From IMG/VR virus record IMGVR_UViG_3300034071_002683, positions 1-33,956 of that record: 33,956 nt of DNA. One strand, given 5' to 3'. The translations under genes were made by a program, and so were the position numbers. Each line of letters begins with the position of its first letter. Position 1 is the first letter of the stretch. The stretch comes from a virus. Positions 28,302 through 33,956 of this stretch are shown in pieces. Under the pieces are notes generated by a model that was given only the letters and a program-made list of their open reading frames with translations, was not told where the DNA came from and made no database searches.

Positions 28302-29060
28302 ATGGCTTTAGCGACCCGTCCCATTGAGTCTATTGTTCTTCAAAATTTTAGCCTTGATCTAAAATTACTTCCCCCCGGCACTGATTCAGTTACGTTCACC
28401 ACTTTGACCTGTCCTGCCGGTGCTTTAGAGGGAGCTACTACTATCAGTGTTACCGCAACAGCAGGCGTTACTTATACTATTGCTGCTGGTACTTCCTTGT
28501 CTTTTGCTGCTCAAAGCAATCCTTTGGGTCGTCAGCACGTACTTTTGCTGGCTAACGCAACTTTAGCGGGTACTACCGCAGTATCCTTGACAGTTGCTCC
28601 TTTGTTTAGAGCTATTCCTGCTAATGCTACTTCTCGCTTAGTTCAGGATATGTTTCCGCTACAGGGACTCACTAACATGACCCCACAATTTGGACCAGTT
28701 GTTGTGGATACCACCAATAACATGAATGGTAGCGGTACTAGTTCTGCTGTTGTCCGTGTGAAGCGAGAAATTACTTTTGAAGGAACTGAATTTAGAGACG
28801 ATCAGTGTTTGATGCACTTCATCAAAGCACCGTATAACAACCCGGTGCTAATGAACCGACCCTTATGGGCGATCGCTACACTCCCTACTGGCGAAAGATA
28901 TGAAGGTGTAGCAAAAACCACGGCGTTAACTATGCCAGTTACGGTGCAAGAAGTCATGAAATACACTGGCACTCTAGAGTTTCAAGGTGAAATTTCATGG
29001 CTTCCTGGTTACTACGCAACTGGTGGTTCTTCCAGTGGATTCCCTGCCTATAACCTCTAA
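28302..29060 (+). CDS. major tail (tube) protein
   Basis: A 252-aa protein with a GAGG site upstream. A small beta insertion (GATTISVTATAGVTYTIAAG) near residues 43-105 is followed by a tail-tube core: AVVRVKREITFEGTEFRDDQ, NRPLWAIATLPTGERYEGVA, TALTMPVTVQEVMKYTGTLE, FQGEISWLPGYYATG. Position right before a chaperone pair and tape measure is the standard place of the tube protein. It polymerises into the tail tube. Confidence 0.7.
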   Translation: MALATRPIESIVLQNFSLDLKLLPPGTDSVTFTTLTCPAGALEGATTISVTATAGVTYTIAAGTSLSFAAQSNPLGRQHVLLLANATLAGTTAVSLTVAPLFRAIPANATSRLVQDMFPLQGLTNMTPQFGPVVVDTTNNMNGSGTSSAVVRVKREITFEGTEFRDDQCLMHFIKAPYNNPVLMNRPLWAIATLPTGERYEGVAKTTALTMPVTVQEVMKYTGTLEFQGEISWLPGYYATGGSSSGFPAYNL

Positions 29061-29299
29061 TGAAAATTCTCAAGGATAGCACTGGACTATTAGCTGTCCT
29101 GATCAACTGCCGCATCGACGATGATAGGTTGCTTTGCGGTGCGGCAGTTTTTAGAGGGGGGTTGTCAGGTGAAATAACTGTTTCCAGTCACAATTCCTCT
29201 TTTAAAATCAAGATTCCTGATTCTGTTAAGCAGGTGGCAACCTATCAACTTTTAGCCGATTCCCATGATAATTTAGAAATCGAATTATGCGCCCAATAA
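29060..29299 (+). CDS. 79-aa protein between tail tube and chaperone genes
   Basis: Begins MKILKDSTGLLAVLINCRI directly at the stop of the tail protein (TAATG) and overlaps the next gene by 13 nt. It is beta-rich (GEITVSSHNSSFKIKIPDSV) and soluble. It may be a small virion or assembly protein. No family recognised. Confidence 0.6.
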   Translation: MKILKDSTGLLAVLINCRIDDDRLLCGAAVFRGGLSGEITVSSHNSSFKIKIPDSVKQVATYQLLADSHDNLEIELCAQ

Positions 29300-30150
29300 T
29301 TAGCAAGAAATCCAATTTTGAGATCATTCCTGTAGGCAACGAAAACACCGGAATTATTTATTTAGAAAAACGCGGTTCATTGACCACGGGTGAATCTATG
29401 GACATTGGATCTATAGATGCAAAAAGACAAAGAGCCGCTATTATTGCCTCTAAATTAGTTAAGAAAATCTCTGTAGATCGTGGGGTGACAATTGCAGAAG
29501 CCCAGGAACTACTTTCCCCTACTCGTTCTGCTGACGGAACTTCTGAAATAGATAACTCTGATGTCATTTACGACTACATTGAGGACTTCACCGAATTAAA
29601 TGCCCTGAGTGCCACAGATAGTACCTCTGTGTCCATTGCTATAGCCACTCTATTGATCAAAAAGCGAGTGGCTTTCCCAGTACAATTGATTGCACCTGTG
29701 ACTTTCAATTCCACAAGCATCTCTGTACACCCGTTTCAACTCACATTGCAGGACAAACAAGTGATCCGCTTCGGCGATTGCTTGGTAACAGTGGTTGGCA
29801 ATTACGCATCATGCCCTGACCATGAATCACTCTTGGTTCAGGTTGAGCCTGTGACTGAAAACTTACCAATTTCCACAGGGTTCTTGTACGACAAATCAAC
29901 CAAGTCTTACGTAGTTGGTACGGATAACTGGACTGAAGAAGACACCAAGGATTGTAGCGATGAATTTGTATCCGCTATTTATGAGTTTTACGAAAAAGAA
30001 CGTAGTAGATGGCAGGTAGAAGTTGAGCCTCCATCCGCACCTGTTGAGGGGGAGCAACCAGTTCCCCTGTTGACTGGGGAGACATCTACTGGCGTATCCA
30101 ATCCTACCGAATTGCCGACCCTAGATTTAGAGACTGGGATACCTTCCTAG
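29287..30150 (+). CDS. tail assembly chaperone, first frame (gpG-like)
   Basis: A 287-aa protein just before the tape measure gene: MRPIISKKSNFEIIPVGN, EKRGSLTTGESMDI, RAAIIASKLVKKISVDRG, DFTELNALSATDSTSVSIAI. It ends in a proline/glutamate-rich tail (EPPSAPVEGEQPVPLL) that covers the overlap with a second frame. Position and two-frame arrangement are those of lambda G/GT, whose products coat the tape measure while the tail assembles. It is larger than lambda gpG. Confidence 0.65.
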   Translation: MRPIISKKSNFEIIPVGNENTGIIYLEKRGSLTTGESMDIGSIDAKRQRAAIIASKLVKKISVDRGVTIAEAQELLSPTRSADGTSEIDNSDVIYDYIEDFTELNALSATDSTSVSIAIATLLIKKRVAFPVQLIAPVTFNSTSISVHPFQLTLQDKQVIRFGDCLVTVVGNYASCPDHESLLVQVEPVTENLPISTGFLYDKSTKSYVVGTDNWTEEDTKDCSDEFVSAIYEFYEKERSRWQVEVEPPSAPVEGEQPVPLLTGETSTGVSNPTELPTLDLETGIPS

Positions 30151-30443
30151 ATCAGCCAGTTCACGTGGTGTTTGAGTGTATTGAAGCACTTGAACGCTAC
30201 CGCAGGGAACAGGCTAATGTTGAGGGTCGGGTTCATGCGATCGGTTGGACAGGGCTTTTTAACGGGTTCAAAAAGGAAACTGACCCCAATATGGACTTTG
30301 TTGATTTATTGCCCTTTCCTGATGATATTAAGGACAATTCCCGTAAGATTAGCCAAGTAACTGAAAGTATCCTCAAGGATATTATTAAAAACAATCGGTT
30401 GCCACCTGCTATTTTATCAGCTTTGAATTTGCTACTGTCTTGA
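30048..30443 (+). CDS. tail chaperone extension, -1 frame (gpT-like)
   Basis: This frame is open from just after a TGA at 30045-30047 to 30443. The GTG at 30165 has no ribosome-binding site, and the codons before it already read like protein: PVDWGDIYWRIQSYRIADPR, then FRDWDTFLDQPVHVVFECIE. So it is most likely reached by -1 frameshifting from the upstream gene, giving a long G-T fusion. A G run at 30048-30052, where a Gly-GGG tRNA could slip back with full pairing, lies at the very start of the overlap. No lambda-like GGGAAAG heptamer is present. Confidence 0.7.
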   Translation, partial: GGATSSPVDWGDIYWRIQSYRIADPRFRDWDTFLDQPVHVVFECIEALERYRREQANVEGRVHAIGWTGLFNGFKKETDPNMDFVDLLPFPDDIKDNSRKISQVTESILKDIIKNNRLPPAILSALNLLLS

Positions 30444-30477
30444 TTACAGATTAATATTCTTGGTCTGTAATCTTTTT
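30442..30477 (+). terminator. rho-independent terminator or attenuator before the tape measure gene
   Basis: GATTACAGA (30442-30450) and TCTGTAATC (30464-30472) around 13 bases, then TTTTT. The arm overlaps the stop of the chaperone. There is no room for a new promoter before the ATG at 30497, so it should reduce rather than stop expression of the tape measure gene. Confidence 0.75.
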
Positions 30478-30496
30478 CTTTATAGGAGTTAGTATT

Positions 30497-33400
30497 ATGA
30501 ATTTAGGCGAATTAATTGTAGAGTTGTCTGCTGATTCCTCTGAATTAGAAAAGACCTTGGAACGGGCTAAGAAGAAAGCTTATGAAGCTGCTGTATCTAT
30601 AGAAAATAGTTTTAATAAAATTAATTTAGAAATTGGGGTTGACGACGATCAACTTACTGGTTTAAATAAGCATTTAAACCTTAAAGTAGAACACCTTAAA
30701 CAAGTTAATAAATATTTTAATAGTAATCCTATTGTTGTCAATGTAGATGATAGCAACTTAACTGATTTAAATCAACACTTAAATCTCAAAGTACAACACC
30801 TTAAACAAGTTAATAAGTATTTTGATAGTAATCCAATTAAAGTTAACACTGATACTAAAAGTCTTGATGAATTAGAAGAAAGATTAGGCGGACTTTCTAG
30901 CAGAACTATTACTATTACCGTTGAATCTGATTTAAGCAAGCAACTAGAAAAAAGTTTAGCTGATGCTGTCAAAGAAGCTGTCAAAGAAGGAATGTCAGGA
31001 CAGACATCAACGGTACAGCAAGAAGCATCTAAAGAGTCCTCACAAGCAAGTAAAACACAAAATGTAAATGTAGTCGCTAGTCCTAGTCGTGCTATCTTGG
31101 ACGGGATTTTTGAGGGACTTGGTAACGGTTTCACCAATGGAATTAACCAAAGTATTGAGGATGCTGTCGGTGTAGATATTCCTACTATGACCAGAATATC
31201 TAGCAACATGATGTTGCGTTATTTTGGTGTGGGTAAAAAAGCGCAGTCAGATCCTAAAAATGAAAAAAAACGAGTAGAAGCAATTGTGACGGACGGCGTT
31301 AAAGCTTTTGTACAAGCACATGATTCAAACACTAAAGCTTTTTATACTAATACGTCTCCCGCCCGCAATACGAGTACAAGTACAGGTTCATCTGTGTCTA
31401 CCACAAGCAAAGTAAGTCAAAAGCGCAATTATTCAGCCATAGAAGATGATTTAGGCGTAGATTTTGATGCTGCTGGTAGATCGGCTTCTAAAGGGTTGCT
31501 GCGTTATTTTGGTGTGGGTAAAAAAGCGCAGTCAGATCCTAAAAATGAAAAAGCAAGAATAGAAGCAATTATACGAGGAATGGTTGATGATTATGCACCG
31601 CCACAGCCAATCAAGTTGCCTGGTTTTGTTTCCAAAGCTTTAAATACTATTGGCAATACTTTTTTACTCAGTGTTGATGAAACAATTAATGGTTTAGCCA
31701 GGCAATCTAAATCCGCTATATCTCAGGCTATTCGCAAAGGTTCACAGAGTGCATTGTCTCGATCCCCAGTCCAGGTTCAAAAAGTAGTTACTGCTTTGTT
31801 TGATGAGATGGAAGGGAAAGAAGGTGAATCATTTACAGTAGTTGCAGGCAAGGAGTTAGCAACTTCAGCCAAAAAGGGTGTTAATAGCTTATTAAAAACC
31901 ATACTTCCAAATACTTACGGTGTTGCCAAAGATTTTCTGGCAACAGGAATCAAGAAAACCTCGACAAGCACTGCCTCTCCTGTGCTTAATAGCAATACTC
32001 AGCCACCTCATATATCCAATGCAGTTTTAACACCAGATTTGGTAACAACTCAAGCACCTGTAGAACAGCCATTAAATATTCCTGTAAATATTCCTAAAAA
32101 AGCCAAAAAACCACAACCAGAACTTGAACTATTGCCTATTGAAACTACCGCAAGTCAAGTACCACAGCAGTTAAAGCAGCACTTTGAAACCATAAAAACT
32201 AATACATTAAAAAATATTGATTTGTCTAAGCAGTATGCTGAAGCAACTGCTAGAGAGAACGGTGAAGAATTAGTGCCATTACAAAAAGGAAAACCCAAAA
32301 AATCAGATGAAATAAAACTGCAAAAAGAAATATCTTTAAAGGGTGTTAGTGATTCATTTACAGGCATAAATCAATATTTTAATGCAGAATATAAAAAATT
32401 AAAATCTGAGTTTGACATAGTTAAATTAACGGGAACTCCAGCAGAAATTAAAGCTACAAAAGAGAAAATTAAAAAATTTATAGATAATACCAAGCTTGCG
32501 GTACAAGACATAGATACTATTGCCAAACAAGCCCAAGATGCTGGTTTTGACAAAACAATTAACAGCGATCTTAGTAAAGTTCATGCTGGGGGTAAGTCTC
32601 AACTCAAATCCAGACAAACAAATGCCAAGGGATTGTTGGGCAAATTAAACACAGAAGAAAAAAAAGTTTTTGATAAGCAGCTTACCCACTATACACCTTT
32701 AGCTCAACAGTTAGGTATTGATATTGATGCGGGATTAGCAAAAGGTGTTAAACATGGCTCTGATGGCGTGTCAACTGCTGCCAGACAGATGCTTGATGAT
32801 TTAATTGAAACTGTTGAAGCTAAGATGAAAATCCAGTCTCCATCTTTGGTGATGTTTGAGATTGGGATGATGATAGCTTCTGGGTTGTTTCTTGGGATGC
32901 AGAAGGGGAACAGCAAAGTTGCAGTAGGGGCTAGACAGCTTGTAAGCACTGTTAAAGATGCTGTGGGTTCAGCTAAGGAAATTCTTGAACCAGCGTTGGC
33001 TATTGGTAGTCTTATACCGGGTGTGTCTACTGCGGCCACTTATGGGGGTGTAGGACTAGCCGCATCTAATTCTGGGCTAAAGATGCTTGACAAAGTAGGG
33101 GAACGGCACGCTGCTAATCCTACACAAACATTATTTCAGTCTGCGTTTGAGTCTGGAAAAGATTTTATTACTGAGTTAAAGGCTGACAAGACACTTACCA
33201 AGCCTAGAGAAGCATTTGATCATTTTATTAATTTAAGCAAAGCAGGTGCAGCTACTTTTGGTGTAAACTCATTTACTGCTTTTGATGCGGCTCAGTCTGG
33301 CATGACAGCACTTTTAAGAAGTGGTGCAACAGGAAAAGCAGTAACCCAATCTCATGGGGAAGCTAAGACCAGGTTAGCAAAAGATCCGTCTCTTGATTAC

Positions 33401-33956
33401 ATGACTACTTATAAAGCGGTTCTTACGGAGAAATTAAAAGACTTAAAGTTGACTAAACCTGAAATTGTCAAAGCTATTGGTAGTGCATTAAAAGTAGTTC
33501 CTACTGGTTTTGGTACAGCAGCTAATTCTGTTGCTGCAACCGCAGGGATGGTACTTGCTGATGGCATAGATGCTTTGACTATCCCCAGAGATTTATACAG
33601 GAATATTGCAACAAAAACTGCTAAAGGTGCAACTTATCAACAGGCGATCGCAGGATCAATTACTGACTTAGGCGCACCCACTCAAGTAGCTGATGCCATT
33701 GGTAGCTTTGGGGACAAGCACAGTGTTTCCTTAAATGCTTTTGCTCGCATGAGTGGCAACGTAGTTGAAAACATTAGTAGAAGTCTTATTGATACCGTTG
33801 CAGCTTCATCTAAGGTTGTAAGTGTTAGCTCCAATGCTGTAAATAATCAAGTTAAAAAGAATATGGGTCATTTGCCTAGTCAGCAACCAATAAGCAAACC
33901 TGACCCAAGCAATGTTAGTAGTGCTGCTATAGTTTCTGGTAATGTTTCTCCCAAGC
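30497..33956 (+). CDS. tape measure protein (partial, runs off the right edge)
   Basis: Open from the ATG at 30497 (AGGAG 8 nt upstream) to the end of the window, more than 1150 codons. It starts MNLGELIVELSADSSELEKT, the usual tape-measure beginning, is alpha-helical and Lys/Gln/Ala-rich, and contains the family hallmark SPSLVMFEIGMMIASG with glycine-rich hydrophobic helices around it (about residues 785-805). Two internal direct repeats lie near the N-terminus. It sets tail length and probably passes through the host membrane at infection. Confidence 0.85.
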   Translation, partial: MNLGELIVELSADSSELEKTLERAKKKAYEAAVSIENSFNKINLEIGVDDDQLTGLNKHLNLKVEHLKQVNKYFNSNPIVVNVDDSNLTDLNQHLNLKVQHLKQVNKYFDSNPIKVNTDTKSLDELEERLGGLSSRTITITVESDLSKQLEKSLADAVKEAVKEGMSGQTSTVQQEASKESSQASKTQNVNVVASPSRAILDGIFEGLGNGFTNGINQSIEDAVGVDIPTMTRISSNMMLRYFGVGKKAQSDPKNEKKRVEAIVTDGVKAFVQAHDSNTKAFYTNTSPARNTSTSTGSSVSTTSKVSQKRNYSAIEDDLGVDFDAAGRSASKGLLRYFGVGKKAQSDPKNEKARIEAIIRGMVDDYAPPQPIKLPGFVSKALNTIGNTFLLSVDETINGLARQSKSAISQAIRKGSQSALSRSPVQVQKVVTALFDEMEGKEGESFTVVAGKELATSAKKGVNSLLKTILPNTYGVAKDFLATGIKKTSTSTASPVLNSNTQPPHISNAVLTPDLVTTQAPVEQPLNIPVNIPKKAKKPQPELELLPIETTASQVPQQLKQHFETIKTNTLKNIDLSKQYAEATARENGEELVPLQKGKPKKSDEIKLQKEISLKGVSDSFTGINQYFNAEYKKLKSEFDIVKLTGTPAEIKATKEKIKKFIDNTKLAVQDIDTIAKQAQDAGFDKTINSDLSKVHAGGKSQLKSRQTNAKGLLGKLNTEEKKVFDKQLTHYTPLAQQLGIDIDAGLAKGVKHGSDGVSTAARQMLDDLIETVEAKMKIQSPSLVMFEIGMMIASGLFLGMQKGNSKVAVGARQLVSTVKDAVGSAKEILEPALAIGSLIPGVSTAATYGGVGLAASNSGLKMLDKVGERHAANPTQTLFQSAFESGKDFITELKADKTLTKPREAFDHFINLSKAGAATFGVNSFTAFDAAQSGMTALLRSGATGKAVTQSHGEAKTRLAKDPSLDYMTTYKAVLTEKLKDLKLTKPEIVKAIGSALKVVPTGFGTAANSVAATAGMVLADGIDALTIPRDLYRNIATKTAKGATYQQAIAGSITDLGAPTQVADAIGSFGDKHSVSLNAFARMSGNVVENISRSLIDTVAASSKVVSVSSNAVNNQVKKNMGHLPSQQPISKPDPSNVSSAAIVSGNVSPK
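30653..30850 (+). repeat. tandem 105-bp repeat in the tape measure gene
   Basis: The unit from 30653 (LTGLNKHLNLKVEHLKQVNK) recurs from 30758 (LTDLNQHLNLKVQHLKQVNK), exactly 35 codons later, with a few substitutions. It lengthens the coding region in frame. Confidence 0.8.
31215..31267 (+). repeat. exact 53-bp direct repeat in the tape measure gene, copy 1
   Basis: The 53 bp at 31215-31267 are identical to 31500-31552, 285 bp (95 codons) apart and in the same frame. They encode LRYFGVGKKAQSDPKNEK both times. The exact identity suggests a recent duplication or gene conversion. Confidence 0.9.
31500..31552 (+). repeat. exact 53-bp direct repeat in the tape measure gene, copy 2
   Basis: Second copy of the repeat at 31215-31267. 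Recombination between them would delete 95 codons in frame and shorten the tail. Confidence 0.9.

Noticed and set aside
30046-30070. Lambda-type slippery heptamer
   Set aside because: No X-XXY-YYZ heptamer in frame was found; only the G run allows single-tRNA slippage.
30772-31209. Minus-strand 145-aa frame
   Set aside because: Lies wholly inside the tape measure frame and has shadow-type composition.
1-33956. tRNA, rRNA, integrase, transposase or lysis genes
   Set aside because: None could be recognised by eye; the small membrane proteins at the left end could hide a holin, but nothing supports that choice.

Overview
This 34 kb window looks like part of a temperate or plasmid-like siphophage of a filamentous, heterocyst-type cyanobacterium (Nostoc/Anabaena/Calothrix range). 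The host guess rests on about two dozen copies of the cyanobacterial HIP1 octamer GCGATCGC, where chance predicts about one, and on the AT-rich coding style. The phage assignment rests on a recognisable large terminase, prohead protease, major capsid protein, head-tail connector genes, major tail protein, a frameshifted tail chaperone pair and a tape measure protein. No integrase, portal, lysis gene, tRNA, rRNA or CRISPR array is visible, so prophage, phage-plasmid and free phage cannot be told apart.

Layout. (1) 1-4 kb, minus strand: a tight run of a dozen small overlapping genes, many with membrane segments, plus one P-loop protein and two coiled-coil-like proteins. They are headed by a helix-turn-helix-like gene and preceded by a promoter full of palindromes. 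No known system fits. (2) 4.1-8 kb, plus strand: a ribbon-helix-helix-like protein, a HAD-like protein without its catalytic aspartates, a secreted protein, an isolated lambda gpM-like tail protein, a decaying gene duplication and a PadR-type regulator. (3) 8.1-12.4 kb, plus strand: small-terminase-like protein, STAS-like DUF4325 protein, ParB-like protein, C5 cytosine methyltransferase, then two antirepressor-like genes (one KilA-N). Each of these two sits in its own cassette: strong promoter, folded leader, gene, and the same 33-bp terminator sequence. (4) 12.4-20.4 kb, mostly minus: early/replication region with thymidylate kinase, a 1034-aa TOPRIM/D5-type primase-helicase and many tiny genes. 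Eight related promoters with a conserved spacer drive the tiny genes, so they probably form one regulon. (5) 20.4-22.5 kb, minus: large terminase and an XRE-type regulator. (6) 22.7 kb to the end, plus: head and tail morphogenesis genes in lambda-like order, interrupted by one connector gene (DUF4054-like) on the opposite strand.

The most unusual items are: tandem 39-bp in-frame repeats at the 5' end of the primase gene, most of which carry a ribosome-binding site and an ATG; a 66-aa early protein ending in the SSB C-terminal peptide DDIPF; the eight-copy promoter family; the head-to-head overlapping start codons CATG at 26.33 kb; a likely -1 frameshift in the tail chaperone; and the unexplained membrane gene cluster at the left end. 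All functional calls come from reading the sequence; no database search was run.
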